From JBOGNO01 sp050747245 (GTDB taxonomy: Bacteria; Acidobacteriota; Terriglobia; Acidiferrales; UBA7541), in the NCBI GenBank assembly GCA_050747245.1, contig JBOGNO010000002.1, positions 186,001 to 250,000 on the forward strand: a stretch of DNA of 64,000 bases, read 5' to 3'. Below the pieces are notes generated by a model that was given only the letters and a program-made list of their open reading frames with translations, ran no database searches and had not been told where the DNA came from. The position numbers and the translations under genes were made by a program. Positions within the stretch are counted from its first letter, which is position 1, and every line of letters starts with the position of its first letter. Below, piece after piece: positions 17,642-26,802 of the stretch.

Positions 17642-17710
17642 ACAAGCCGAGAGATATGGCGGTATTTTTCTGTCGGCGAAATGTTCGCGGATCTTCCGCC
17701 GCCTCCGAGT

Positions 17711-18589
17711 TCACTTTTGCGCGCGAAGAAATTCGCGAACCACTTCTGCAGTGTCGCGATGATCTCCTTCGACTGCAAAATTCATCCGCCGCATGTCGGC
17801 TTCGGAAATTTGTCCCGCGAGAGCGAGTAGCGCGGCTCGCACCTCCGGATGCGCGCGCAGCGTTTCATCTCGAACTACGGGCACCGCTTGGTACGGCGGA
17901 AAGTAGTGGCGGTCGTCTTGCAGCATGAGCAGATCGCGCGCCGCGAGCATCCCGTCCGTCGCACTCCCGGCGACGATATCCACTTGGCGATCGAGCAGCG
18001 CGCGATAGAGCAGCCCCAGATCCATGATCCGCGGCTGCGCGGCAAAATTCAGCCCGTAAGTCCGCACCAGGCCCGCGTATCCGTCGGGGCGCTCCATGAA
18101 TTCGTAGCCCGCTCCGGGACGCCATCCGGGCGCATAGCGCGCCGCGTCCGAGAGCGTCTGCACTCCCAGCCGTCGCGCATCTTCGCCGCGAATCACCATC
18201 GCAAACGCGTTGTTGAATCCCAAAGGCTCGAGCACATCGAGTTTGAAGCGCGATTCATATTCGCGCCGGACCATTCCGAGCACCGCCTGCGAATCCGACT
18301 GGACGGGCTCCTTCAGTATCGCCGTCAGCGCCGTTCCCGTGTATTCGACGTACACATCGATACGCCCCGCGAGCAGAGCCTGGTGACAAATGTAGGTTCC
18401 GCTCAAATAGAATCGCCGCTCGACGGCGAGGTGAGTTTGTTTTTCGATTTGCTGCGCGACGATTTCGCCGAGGATGGCTTGCTCGGTAAAATTCTTCGAG
18501 CCAACGAAGATGACGTTGCGCCGCGCTCCGCCGCAGGAAAGCAGCAGCACGGTCGCCGAAAAAGCCAGAGCCGAGGAGAGAAATTTCAT
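17711..18589 (-). CDS. Osmoprotectant (QAT family) ABC transporter substrate-binding lipoprotein
   Basis: 292 residues from MKFLSSALAFSATVLLLSC, a lipoprotein signal peptide. The mature protein matches the OpuAC/OpuCC glycine betaine/choline/carnitine-binding family: VGSKNFTEQAILGEIVAQ, DVYVEYTGTALTAIL, GFNNAFAMVIRG and DDRHYFPPYQAVPVV. The start ATG overlaps the permease stop (ATGA). It is the last gene of a three-gene operon (ATPase, permease, binding protein). An alternative upstream in-frame start would lie inside the permease gene and disrupt the signal peptide. The ligand is not predictable beyond a quaternary amine. Confidence 0.92.
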   Translation of the reverse strand: MKFLSSALAFSATVLLLSCGGARRNVIFVGSKNFTEQAILGEIVAQQIEKQTHLAVERRFYLSGTYICHQALLAGRIDVYVEYTGTALTAILKEPVQSDSQAVLGMVRREYESRFKLDVLEPLGFNNAFAMVIRGEDARRLGVQTLSDAARYAPGWRPGAGYEFMERPDGYAGLVRTYGLNFAAQPRIMDLGLLYRALLDRQVDIVAGSATDGMLAARDLLMLQDDRHYFPPYQAVPVVRDETLRAHPEVRAALLALAGQISEADMRRMNFAVEGDHRDTAEVVREFLRAQK

Positions 18590-19224
18590 TGGGCGCGGCG
18601 GAGCCTCCGTTCGAACCAACCAAGAATGGCGTCCGCAGCAAGGGCAAGCAACGCCGCGGGAATCGCTCCGGCAAGCGTCACACGGTCATCCAACATGGCC
18701 AGGCCACGAAAAATGAATTGGCCGAGGCCGCCCGCACCGATGGCCGCTGCGATGGTGGCGATGCCGATGGTCAGCACAGTTGCGATGCGCACACCGGCGA
18801 AAAGATACGAGAGTGAAAGCGGCAATTCGACCTGGAAAAGAATCTGGCCGCGGGTCATGCCCATCGCGAGCGCCGTCTCCCGCACAGCGGGATCCACGCC
18901 CGTGATCCCCGCCGCGGTATTGCGAATCACGGGAAGCAGCGCGTAGAGAGCGAGTACGAAAATCGCAAGGCGTTCCGGTGGAGTGCTGAGCCAGCGCACC
19001 TTAAGCAGAAAGCCGAACAGCGCCAGACTGGGAATTGTTTCCACTACATTCGCGCCTCCAAGGATGGGTTTCGAGAGGACCGGCCGGCGGGCGACGAGAA
19101 CGCCGAGGGGAATCCCTGCTGCGCACGCAAAGAGCATCGCCAAGGCCACGAGAGACACATGCTCGAGCGTGAGCTGAACAATTTGGCCGCGATTGTGAAG
19201 AAAAAAATCCCAGAGGTCATTCAT
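18586..19224 (-). CDS. Osmoprotectant ABC transporter permease
   Basis: 212 residues with five to six predicted membrane segments. The EAA loop that contacts the ATPase is ETALAMGMTRGQILFQVELPL (about residues 119-139). IPSLALFGFLL and ALLPVIRNTAAGI are typical of the OpuCB/OpuCD/ProW-type permeases. It begins three bases after the ATPase stop and its end overlaps the binding-protein start by four bases. Only one permease is present, so it probably works as a homodimer. Confidence 0.93.
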   Translation of the reverse strand: MNDLWDFFLHNRGQIVQLTLEHVSLVALAMLFACAAGIPLGVLVARRPVLSKPILGGANVVETIPSLALFGFLLKVRWLSTPPERLAIFVLALYALLPVIRNTAAGITGVDPAVRETALAMGMTRGQILFQVELPLSLSYLFAGVRIATVLTIGIATIAAAIGAGGLGQFIFRGLAMLDDRVTLAGAIPAALLALAADAILGWFERRLRRAQ

Positions 19225-19227
19225 TAT

Positions 19228-20010
19228 TTACTCCTTTTCCGGGAAACGATCTGCCGGCGTGCCACGGAGCACGGCCACGTATGCAGCGGCGAGTGGTTCG
19301 GACGCGGCGAGAAATTCGCGAGGAGTATAAACGCCGTGCAGGCATCCGTCTTCGAGAAGCGCAATGCGCGAGCCGAGAAGCAGCGCTTCGGAAATATCGT
19401 GAGTGACGAAAACCACAGTCTTGCGCAGGCGCGCCTGCAATGCGATAAATTCGCGCTGAATTTCCGCGCGCGTGAGCGGATCGAGAGCGCCAAACGGCTC
19501 ATCCATCAACAAAATCGGCGGGTCGGCGGCGAGCGCGCGTGCCACTCCGACGCGCTGGCGCTGGCCGCCGGAGAGTTCGTGAGGGAGCCGCGACGAAAAG
19601 GTGTCCGGATCGAGGCCGACGAGGCGCAACAATTCGCAAGAACGGTCACGCGTGCGGCTCTCTTCCCACTTTTCGAGGCGAGGAACAACCGCAACATTTT
19701 TCTCCACAGTAAAATGAGGAAACAATCCCGCTTCCTGAATGACGTAGCCGATGTGGCGGCGAAGTTGAATGGGATTCCAATCGCGAGTCGCGCGGCCTTC
19801 GACATGCACTTCGCCTTCGCTGGGCTCGGCAAGGCGATTGACGAGCTTGAGAGCTGTGGTTTTTCCCGAGCCGCTGCGGCCGAGCAAGACCAGCGTTTCA
19901 CCGCGCGAAACTTTCAGATTGAGATTCTTGAGGATGGGGCGGCCATCCGGCGCGTGAAATCCAACGCCGAGAAATTCCACCACGAATTCGGAAGCGGATG
20001 AATTGGTCAT
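19228..20010 (-). CDS. Osmoprotectant ABC transporter ATP-binding protein
   Basis: 260 residues. Walker A is GRSGSGKTT, the Q-loop follows IGYVIQEAGLFPHFTV, the signature is LSGGQRQRVGVARALA, Walker B is ILLMDEPFGALDP and the H-loop is VFVTHDISEALLL. This is the ProV/OpuCA class, but the C-terminal CBS domains of long OpuCA forms are absent. The ATG at 20010 gives a normal N terminus; upstream in-frame codons reach into the divergent NCS1 promoter region. First gene of the three-gene operon. Confidence 0.93.
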   Translation of the reverse strand: MTNSSASEFVVEFLGVGFHAPDGRPILKNLNLKVSRGETLVLLGRSGSGKTTALKLVNRLAEPSEGEVHVEGRATRDWNPIQLRRHIGYVIQEAGLFPHFTVEKNVAVVPRLEKWEESRTRDRSCELLRLVGLDPDTFSSRLPHELSGGQRQRVGVARALAADPPILLMDEPFGALDPLTRAEIQREFIALQARLRKTVVFVTHDISEALLLGSRIALLEDGCLHGVYTPREFLAASEPLAAAYVAVLRGTPADRFPEKE

Positions 20011-20119
20011 GAAGCGTTGCGCTCCGCGAAGGCTAGCACGAAATCGCTTGCCGCGGCTTCCGGCTTGGGAGTATAAGCCCCGAATTCGAGAAACCCGGTA
20101 ACGCAAAGGGGACGAACGC

Positions 20120-21538
20120 GTGGATGAATCCGTTAGGGCTGGCGCGGGATCGGCGGGCGCCGATCGACCGAACCAATCGAGCTGGCTATGGAACAAAGAC
20201 CTCGCGCCTATTCCGCGAGAACGCCGGTCGTGGGGAACGTACAACTATGCGGCGCTGTGGATCGCCATGAGCGTGAACATCCCCACTTACCTGCTTGCGA
20301 GCGCGATGATTTCTGGTGGAATGAACTGGAAGCAGGCAATTTTCACGGTGTTTCTTGGCAACGTCATCGTGCTGATTCCCATGCTGCTGAACGCGCACGC
20401 GGGAGCGCAGTATGGAATTCCGTTTCCAATCTTTGCGCGGTCTTCGTTCGGCGTGCTCGGCGCAAACATTCCGGCGGTGCTGCGGGCGCTGGTGGCTTGC
20501 GGTTGGTTCGGGATCCAAACGTGGATCGGTGGAGAAGCCATCAACACGATGCTCGCGGCGATTCATCCGGGCTGGGACCATCGCTGGCTGTGTTTTTTTC
20601 TCTTCTGGGCGCTGAATTTGATCGTAATTCTCAGGGGTATCGAAACGATCCGTTTTCTGCAAGGCGTCACGGCGCCGGCGCTGATACTTCTTGGCTTAGC
20701 GATGCTCGCGTGGGCCTATCGCAAGGCGGGAGGTTTCGGGCCAATGCTTTCCGCGCCGTCGAAATTCCATTCGTTCTCGGAATTTTTCACATTTTTTATT
20801 CCGTCGCTGACGGGCGTGGTGGCGTTTTGGGCCACGGTGGCGCTAAACATTCCCGATTTCACGCGCTACGCTAAGGGACAGCGCGAGCAGATGCTTGGTC
20901 AGGCGCTGGGCTTGCCGGCAACGATGACGTTTTATTCTTTCATTGGAATTGCGGTGACGTCGGCAACGGTGGTGGTGTTCGGTCACGCCATCTGGGATCC
21001 CGTGGAAGTGCTGAGCCGGCTGGGCAACCCGGCGGCCGTGGTGATTGCCATGATCGCGCTGCTGCTCGCAACGCTCAACGTGAACGTGGCGGCCAACGTG
21101 GTTTCTCCCGCGAACGATTTCTCAAATCTCTATCCACGACGAATCAGCTTCCGCACCGGCGGGCTGATTACCTGCTTTCTCGGCCTTCTTATGCAGCCGT
21201 GGAAACTGCTGGCAACGTATGGAAATTACATCACCGGCTGGCTGGTGGGGTATTCGAGCTTTCTGGGGCCGATCGCTGGAGTGCTGATCGCCGACTATTT
21301 CATTGTGCGTAAGAAAATTATTCTTACCGAAGATTTGTACATTCGAGGAGGTTTTTACGAGTTTTCGCGGGGATTCAACTGGCGCGCCGTGACCGCGCTG
21401 GCAGCGGGAATCGTTGTGGCGCTCAGCGGGCTCGAACTTCAGGCGCTCGCGGGGCTATACCACTACGCGTGGTTTGTCGGATTCGGCGTTTCGTTTGTCA
21501 TTTATCTCTTGCTGATGCCGCGGGCGGGCCGCGGCTGA
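20120..21538 (+). CDS. NCS1-family nucleobase/hydantoin/allantoin permease
   Basis: 472 residues from a GTG start with GGGGACGAACGC upstream, and about twelve predicted membrane helices. It has NCS1 (Mhp1/PucI/FurD) features: the N-terminal ELAPIPRERRSWGTY-like DLAPIPRERRSWGTYNY, the helix GIQTWIGGEAINTML, NIPDFTRYAKGQREQMLGQ, and NVAANVVSPANDFSNLYP. These sodium- or proton-coupled symporters bring in purines, pyrimidines, allantoin or hydantoins. No catabolic genes lie beside it, so the substrate remains open. Its last 37 bases overlap the convergent uracil-DNA glycosylase gene. Confidence 0.92.
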   Translation: MDESVRAGAGSAGADRPNQSSWLWNKDLAPIPRERRSWGTYNYAALWIAMSVNIPTYLLASAMISGGMNWKQAIFTVFLGNVIVLIPMLLNAHAGAQYGIPFPIFARSSFGVLGANIPAVLRALVACGWFGIQTWIGGEAINTMLAAIHPGWDHRWLCFFLFWALNLIVILRGIETIRFLQGVTAPALILLGLAMLAWAYRKAGGFGPMLSAPSKFHSFSEFFTFFIPSLTGVVAFWATVALNIPDFTRYAKGQREQMLGQALGLPATMTFYSFIGIAVTSATVVVFGHAIWDPVEVLSRLGNPAAVVIAMIALLLATLNVNVAANVVSPANDFSNLYPRRISFRTGGLITCFLGLLMQPWKLLATYGNYITGWLVGYSSFLGPIAGVLIADYFIVRKKIILTEDLYIRGGFYEFSRGFNWRAVTALAAGIVVALSGLELQALAGLYHYAWFVGFGVSFVIYLLLMPRAGRG

Positions 21539-22269
21539 GACGAACGAGTCTCCGTGAGATATGCCCGAATTTTCCTGAGCACGCGCAAAAGCATGGCAGG
21601 CGTCAGCTTTCTTGTGAACGTGTTTTGCTGGCTGGGATGGTAGGAGGCGAAGAGGCGCGCGGTTTCGCCGGGAATTTCGAAGCTTGCACCGTGCGCGAAA
21701 GGAAAATCAGCGAGGCTCTTGATAATTCCGCGGCGCTTGAGCAGAGCGAGATAGCTGCGCATAGCGATGCCGCCCAAAGCGAGCACGGCGCGCGGCCGAA
21801 GGAGCTCAAGCTCACGTTCGAAATATGGAAGACAATTCTCGATTTCGCGAGGCGCGGGTTTGTTGGACGGCGGAGCGCAGCGCAGTGTCGCCGAGATATA
21901 GGCACCAGAGAGCACTAAGCCGTCGTCACGATTTACAGAGAAAGGCTGGTTCGCAAACCCAGCACGATGGAGGGCCGCGTAGAGAAAATCGCCGGAGCGG
22001 TCACCGGTGAACATGCGGCCGGTGCGGTTGGCGCCGTGCGCCGCGGGAGCCAAACCCAGAATCAGCAATTGCGCGCGCGGGTCGCCGAAGCCGGGGACAG
22101 GGCGGCCCCAGTATTCGCAGTCGAGAAAGGAGCGACGTTTTTGACGCGCAATCATTTCACGGAAGCGCACCAGACGCGGGCATTTCCGGCAATTTACAAT
22201 TTCCTCGCGGAGCATATTGAATTGGACGGCGGAATTCATTGGCTGAGCGATTGTACTTGCTTCGACCAT
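21502..22269 (-). CDS. Uracil-DNA glycosylase, family 5 (UDGb type)
   Basis: 255 residues. The iron-sulfur-associated N-terminal CRKCPRLVRFRE and the active-site motif LILGLAPAAHGANRTGRMFTGDRSGD place it in the family-5 UDGb group. That group lacks the catalytic Asp/Asn of other UDGs and has broad specificity for deaminated bases. The later Cys in TLRCAPPSNKPAP and the SYHPSQQNT motif also fit. It repairs uracil and related lesions in DNA. The stop lies inside the 3' end of the NCS1 gene on the other strand, a 37-base convergent overlap. An internal start at MNSAVQF, 10 codons in, is possible. Confidence 0.92.
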   Translation of the reverse strand: MVEASTIAQPMNSAVQFNMLREEIVNCRKCPRLVRFREMIARQKRRSFLDCEYWGRPVPGFGDPRAQLLILGLAPAAHGANRTGRMFTGDRSGDFLYAALHRAGFANQPFSVNRDDGLVLSGAYISATLRCAPPSNKPAPREIENCLPYFERELELLRPRAVLALGGIAMRSYLALLKRRGIIKSLADFPFAHGASFEIPGETARLFASYHPSQQNTFTRKLTPAMLLRVLRKIRAYLTETRSSQPRPARGISKR

Positions 22270-22358
22270 CTCCAGGGTTGCGATTCATCCGGAATAAATT
22301 CTGTAGCCGGGGCGTCTTGCTTTAGGATAAAGCCTTGACATTAGCAGGCAGAGGGGAA

Positions 22359-24038
22359 ATGACGGAAGCAGCGCGCGAAAAAATCGTGATTGTCGATAGC
22401 GACGAAGCACGCCTGCGCGAAGTTGCGGACGTCGTGCGCGCTGCGGGTTACGAAGTTCTGCCCTCCGCAACGGCGGAGGAAGGTCTGCAATCGATTCAGG
22501 CACACGCTCCCGACGTGGTGCTGCTCGGTGACAACCTCGCGGAACTCGATCGGCTGCCACTGCTGAGCGAACTCAGAGGATCCGCAGCGACCCAAGCAGT
22601 GCGCGTGATCGTCATGGCAGGTGGTGATGCGGCGGAGCGCGCGCGGTGGCTGGACCTAGGCGCGGATGACGTAGTTTCGCGACCCGTGGTCGGCGGAGAA
22701 CTTCTGGCGCGGATTCGCAAACAGTTGCAAGCCAGACGAACCGTGGGCGGACTCCGCCAGAGAGCAGAGAACGCAGAAGAAATGCAGAAGGTATCGCAGA
22801 CGGCGTTCCAAGCGCTGGCGGTAACGGAAAAAATGACCAAGGACGCTTTCACGCTCGATCGCGCGCTCAAAATCGGCGTGGCGGCAGTCTTTATAATCGC
22901 CGCGGTCATGGCAGGAATCTTTTTCTTGTTCTCACACGGGGCGCAAAAGCAGCAGAAGCTTGCGGCGGCTTCGATTGCGCGGCTGGAGCAGGCGGTATTG
23001 CATCAGCAGGATTTGATTGCGCAGAGCCGCAAGTTCCGAGAGGCGGAGTTGCAGGCGGCCTCGCCCGATGCGCGCGCGACGCTCCAGCAAAGGGCCGATG
23101 CGTTGAAGCAGCAAATGGCCAACGCCCCGACGGATCAAGTATCGCAGCTCCAGAAGGAACTGGGCGCCACGGACGCGCGTCTGAAAAAACTCGAGCAGCA
23201 AGGACAGTCGGCGCAAAACCTGATACCCGCGGACGTCTCCGGTGTATGCCTGATTCATGTTTCCGTCGGGTTCCGCCAAAAATCGAGCGGCGCGCGGCTG
23301 CGCTTTGCAGGACTCAATGCACAGGGCGATCCCATTCAAGATAGTGATGGCAATCCGATCATCACCACGGAGGGACGCGGGCCGGAGGTGCGCGTGGAAG
23401 TGCTCGGCACAGGTTTTCTGGCAGCGCCCGGCGGGCGGGTGATCACCAACCACCACGTGGCGCAGCCTTGGTGGAAAGACGATGACATGCAGCGGATAAG
23501 CGCGCAAGGTGCGCAGCCGGAAATCGCCACACTGCGAGTTTATTTCCCCGGAGTTCCTGAAGGGTTTGCGGCCTCGATTCATGAAATCTCCAAAGACGCG
23601 GATCTTGCCTCGCTGGACGTGGACCTGGGAGGAAGAAATCTACCGATACTTTCGCTCGACGCGGCTCCGGATGCGGCGAAGAGCGGCGAGTCGGTGGTTT
23701 CGATGGGCTATGCAACGGGGCTGGCGGCGCTCCTGGCACGCGCGGACGAGACGACCGTGCGGGAAATCGTTGCGGCGGGAGAAAACGATGCTTCGCGCAT
23801 CATCGAGGAACTGGCCAAGAGAAAATTGATCCGCCCGTTGATCACCCAGGGACACATCGGCGACGTGCTGCCGGAAAAGATTGTCTTCGACGCGCAGACT
23901 ACTTCGGGGGGTTCGGGCGGCCCACTGTTCAATCACGACGGGAAAGTCATCGGCGTGACTTATGCGGTGCTAAAGGATTTCGGCGGATCAAACCTGGGCA
24001 TTCCGATTCGATTTTCCGAGCCGCTCCTTACCCACTAG
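22359..24038 (+). CDS. Pseudo-receiver / transmembrane / coiled-coil / trypsin-like serine protease fusion
   Basis: 559 residues. Residues 8-120 form a CheY-like receiver fold (KIVIVDSDEARLREVADVV to GADDVVSRPV). The phosphoacceptor Asp is Gly57, the conserved Thr is Ala87 and the conserved Lys is Arg108, so it should not be phosphorylated. A single membrane helix follows at about 172-192 (VAAVFIIAAVMAGIFFLF), then a Gln/Ala-rich coiled coil to about 290. The C-terminal trypsin-like domain has VITNHHVAQPW (His), KDADLASLDVDL (Asp) and TTSGGSGGPLF (Ser519). Topology would place the receiver in the cytoplasm and the protease in the periplasm, as in an HtrA-like sensor. The ATG at 22359 follows GAGGGGAA. 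Confidence 0.85.
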   Translation: MTEAAREKIVIVDSDEARLREVADVVRAAGYEVLPSATAEEGLQSIQAHAPDVVLLGDNLAELDRLPLLSELRGSAATQAVRVIVMAGGDAAERARWLDLGADDVVSRPVVGGELLARIRKQLQARRTVGGLRQRAENAEEMQKVSQTAFQALAVTEKMTKDAFTLDRALKIGVAAVFIIAAVMAGIFFLFSHGAQKQQKLAAASIARLEQAVLHQQDLIAQSRKFREAELQAASPDARATLQQRADALKQQMANAPTDQVSQLQKELGATDARLKKLEQQGQSAQNLIPADVSGVCLIHVSVGFRQKSSGARLRFAGLNAQGDPIQDSDGNPIITTEGRGPEVRVEVLGTGFLAAPGGRVITNHHVAQPWWKDDDMQRISAQGAQPEIATLRVYFPGVPEGFAASIHEISKDADLASLDVDLGGRNLPILSLDAAPDAAKSGESVVSMGYATGLAALLARADETTVREIVAAGENDASRIIEELAKRKLIRPLITQGHIGDVLPEKIVFDAQTTSGGSGGPLFNHDGKVIGVTYAVLKDFGGSNLGIPIRFSEPLLTH

Positions 24039-24069
24039 GATTTCAGAGCGCTGCTTCCGCGACAGAAAA

Positions 24070-24099
24070 TTGACAGCCGAGGCACGGGCCGACTAGCAT
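24070..24099 (+). promoter_or_regulatory. Predicted promoter of the trp supra-operon
   Basis: Perfect TTGACA (24070-24075) and TAGCAT (24094-24099) with an 18-base spacer, 51 bases before the trpC ATG. The short leader has no run of Trp codons, T-box or obvious attenuator. Confidence 0.55.
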
Positions 24100-24149
24100 A
24101 GAGCAGCGTTTTCCCTGCCTTTTGCCGGGAATTGGGCAAATATCCGCTT

Positions 24150-24962
24150 ATGGAAACTAGGAGCAATTCGAGGAGTATTCTCGACAGAATTGCCGAGACG
24201 CGCCGGGCAGCGATTGCGCACCGCAAGCGCGTGCTGCCGCTGGTGGCGCTGAAAATCGCGGTGGAAAAACGCGCTTCGCCACCCAGAGATTTTGCAGCGG
24301 CGCTCGGGCGACCGGGGGTCAGCGTGATTGCGGAGATGAAAAAGGCATCGCCTTCGCGCGGATTGCTGCGCGCGGATTACCAGCCGGCAGCGCTGGCAGC
24401 GGAATTCGAGGAAGCCGGAGCGGCAGCGATTTCGGTGCTCACGGAAGAAGATTTTTTTCAGGGATCGCTCGCGCATTTGAAGGAAGCGCGCAAGGCCGCG
24501 AAAGTTCCCATCCTGCGAAAAGATTTTATCGTGGACGAGTGGCAAATTTGGGAAGCGCGCGCGGCGGAGGCAGATTCGTTTCTTCTGCTCGTTGCGATTC
24601 TGGGTGATGCGGAACTTGCGGGACTGCTGGCGCTGGGACGCGAGCTACAAATGGAGCCGCTGGTGGAAGCGCACACGCGCGAAGAGCTGGAACGGGCCGT
24701 CAGCGCAGGAGCGCGCATCATCGGCGTGAACAATCGCGATTTAAAAACTTTTGAGGTGCGCTTGGAAACATCGCTCGAACTCGCAGAGCAGATTCCCGAC
24801 GATTGCATTGCCGTCAGTGAATCGGGGATTCATTCGCGCGAGGATATCGAGAGGCTGCGCGAGGCAGACTACGACGCGTTTCTTATCGGCGAGCATCTGA
24901 TGCGGTGCGCGCATCCGGGCGACGCTTTGCGGGCACTGCTGGACGCGGGCGGATTAAAATGA
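24150..24962 (+). CDS. trpC: Indole-3-glycerol-phosphate synthase
   Basis: 270 residues, TIM barrel. It converts carboxyphenylamino-deoxyribulose phosphate to indole-3-glycerol phosphate in tryptophan synthesis. Visible motifs are VIAEMKKASPSRG, ISVLTEEDFFQGS, PILRKDFIVDEWQI (with the catalytic Lys), IIGVNNRDLKTFEV and AVSESGI. First gene of the cluster, and its stop overlaps the trpF start (ATGA). trpE, trpG and trpD are not in the window, so the first committed steps are encoded elsewhere. Confidence 0.97.
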   Translation: METRSNSRSILDRIAETRRAAIAHRKRVLPLVALKIAVEKRASPPRDFAAALGRPGVSVIAEMKKASPSRGLLRADYQPAALAAEFEEAGAAAISVLTEEDFFQGSLAHLKEARKAAKVPILRKDFIVDEWQIWEARAAEADSFLLLVAILGDAELAGLLALGRELQMEPLVEAHTREELERAVSAGARIIGVNNRDLKTFEVRLETSLELAEQIPDDCIAVSESGIHSREDIERLREADYDAFLIGEHLMRCAHPGDALRALLDAGGLK

Positions 24963-25594
24963 CACGAATAAAAATTTGCGGCATCACGAGTTGGGAGGAT
25001 GCGAAGGCGGCGTGCGACGCCGGCGCGGACGCGCTGGGATTCAATTTTTACGCGCCGAGCCCGCGGTACATCGCTCCCGACGATGCTGGAAGAATCGTGC
25101 GGAAATTGCCACGACGTGTGCAGGCCGTGGGAGTTTTCGTCAATCTACCAGCGGACATCGTACTGGAAATTGCGCGCCGCGCGGACCTCGATTTTCTGCA
25201 GTTGCATGGCGACGAATCGCCGCGCAGGACAGGCCTACTGGCGCGATCGTTTCCAGTGATCAAGGCGTTTCGCGCGGAAAAAGGATTTCGTGTTGCGCAA
25301 CTAGGGCACTACGCTGGCGCGTCCGCATTCTTGCTCGATAGCTTCGAGCCCGGAAATTACGGAGGGACGGGAAGGGCGTTTGATTGGGGCATTGCAAAGC
25401 GAGCAAAAAAATATGGGCCGGTGATTCTAGCGGGAGGCCTCACGCCGGCGAATATCGCGCGTGCGATCCTGAAGGTGCGGCCGTTTGCCGTGGACGTGTG
25501 CAGCGGCGTGGAAGCGAGCCCGGGGAAAAAAGACAGGAATTTACTCCGCAAGCTAATGAGCGCTATGGAATCAGCCCGAGGGAAATTCGCATGA
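24959..25594 (+). CDS. trpF: Phosphoribosylanthranilate isomerase
   Basis: 211 residues, TIM barrel. It isomerises phosphoribosylanthranilate to CdRP, the step before TrpC. The N-terminal KICGITSWEDA has the catalytic Cys, the middle has FLQLHGDES, the catalytic Asp region is FLLDSF, and the phosphate loop is LAGGLTPANI with VDVCSGVEASPGKKD. It starts by ATGA overlap with trpC and ends by ATGA overlap with trpB, indicating translational coupling. Confidence 0.97.
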   Translation: MTRIKICGITSWEDAKAACDAGADALGFNFYAPSPRYIAPDDAGRIVRKLPRRVQAVGVFVNLPADIVLEIARRADLDFLQLHGDESPRRTGLLARSFPVIKAFRAEKGFRVAQLGHYAGASAFLLDSFEPGNYGGTGRAFDWGIAKRAKKYGPVILAGGLTPANIARAILKVRPFAVDVCSGVEASPGKKDRNLLRKLMSAMESARGKFA

Positions 25595-26802
25595 GCGCAG
25601 CGACTCAGACCTGGCCCGACGCGCGAGGTAGATTTGGGCGGTACGGCGGGCGCTACGTGCCAGAGACTCTGGTTGCGCCGCTCGAAGAACTCGAGCGCGC
25701 GTATGGCGAAGCGTGGGCCGATCCGGCGTTTCGCACGGAGCTCGATTCACTGCTGAAAAACTTCGCGGGGCGCCCGACACCGCTGCAATTTGCCGCGAGG
25801 TTGACCGATCACCTGGGCGGCGCGCGAATTTACCTGAAGCGCGAAGACCTGCTGCACACTGGAGCGCACAAAATCAACAACTGTCTGGGGCAGGGGCTCC
25901 TTGCGGCGCGCATGGGCAAGCGGCGAATCATCGCTGAGACCGGCGCTGGACAGCATGGAGTGGCCACGGCAACGGTAGCGGCGCGGCTGGGCCTCGAATG
26001 CGTGGTGTACATGGGTACGGAAGACATGGAGCGCCAGCGGCTCAATGTGGACCGCATGAAAATGCTCGGGGCGCAAGTGGTGGGCGTGGATTCGGGCGGC
26101 CGCACGCTGAAGGACGCCATCAACGAAGCCATGCGAGACTGGGTGACGAACGTTCGCACCACGCATTATCTGCTTGGCTCAGTTCTCGGCGCGCATCCCT
26201 ATCCATTGATGGTGCGGAATTTTCATTTGGTTATCGGCCGGGAAGCTCGCGAACAAATTCTCGCCGCGGAAAAACGGCTACCGGACTGGCTCTTTGCCTG
26301 CATTGGCGGCGGATCGAATTCCATCGGCCTCTTCCATCCGTTCCTCGCGGATGCAAGCGTGCGGATGGTAGGCGTGGAAGCCGGGGGGCGCGGAAAGAAT
26401 CTCAGCGAACATGCGGCGCGGCTCGCTTCTGCGGAGGGTTTTCTGGGCGCGAGACCGGGCGTGCTGCAAGGAACCTACACATACGTCCTGCAAACGCAGG
26501 ACGGGCAGATTTCTACGACTCATTCGGTCTCCGCGGGACTTGATTATCCGGCTGTGGGTCCGGAGCACGCGTGGCTTGCGGAAAAAGGGAGGGCAGAATA
26601 CACGGCGGTGAGCGACGAGGCCGCGGTGGACGCGGCGCGCACGCTTGCGCGCATGGAAGGAATCATTCCGGCTCTGGAATCGGCCCACGCGATTGCAGAG
26701 CTCATCCGCCGCGCGCCGAAAATGAAACGCGAGGAAACCGTTATTTTGAATCTCTCCGGCCGTGGCGATAAGGATATGGAGATTCTGGCGCGTTATGTCT
26801 GA
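25591..26802 (+). CDS. trpB: Tryptophan synthase beta subunit
   Basis: 403 residues, TrpB1 type. It condenses indole with serine using PLP. The PLP lysine is in HTGAHKINNCLGQ. Also present are AETGAGQHGVATATVAA, the phosphate-binding CIGGGSNSIGLF, and GLDYPAVGPEHAWL near the active site. It starts at MSAATQTWPD by ATGA overlap with trpF, and its end overlaps the trpA start by eight bases. A longer upstream reading frame lies within trpF and is not used. Confidence 0.97.
   Translation: MSAATQTWPDARGRFGRYGGRYVPETLVAPLEELERAYGEAWADPAFRTELDSLLKNFAGRPTPLQFAARLTDHLGGARIYLKREDLLHTGAHKINNCLGQGLLAARMGKRRIIAETGAGQHGVATATVAARLGLECVVYMGTEDMERQRLNVDRMKMLGAQVVGVDSGGRTLKDAINEAMRDWVTNVRTTHYLLGSVLGAHPYPLMVRNFHLVIGREAREQILAAEKRLPDWLFACIGGGSNSIGLFHPFLADASVRMVGVEAGGRGKNLSEHAARLASAEGFLGARPGVLQGTYTYVLQTQDGQISTTHSVSAGLDYPAVGPEHAWLAEKGRAEYTAVSDEAAVDAARTLARMEGIIPALESAHAIAELIRRAPKMKREETVILNLSGRGDKDMEILARYV

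Noticed and set aside
24100..24149. Attenuator or T-box before trpC
   Set aside because: The leader is too short and has no Trp codons or T-box bases.
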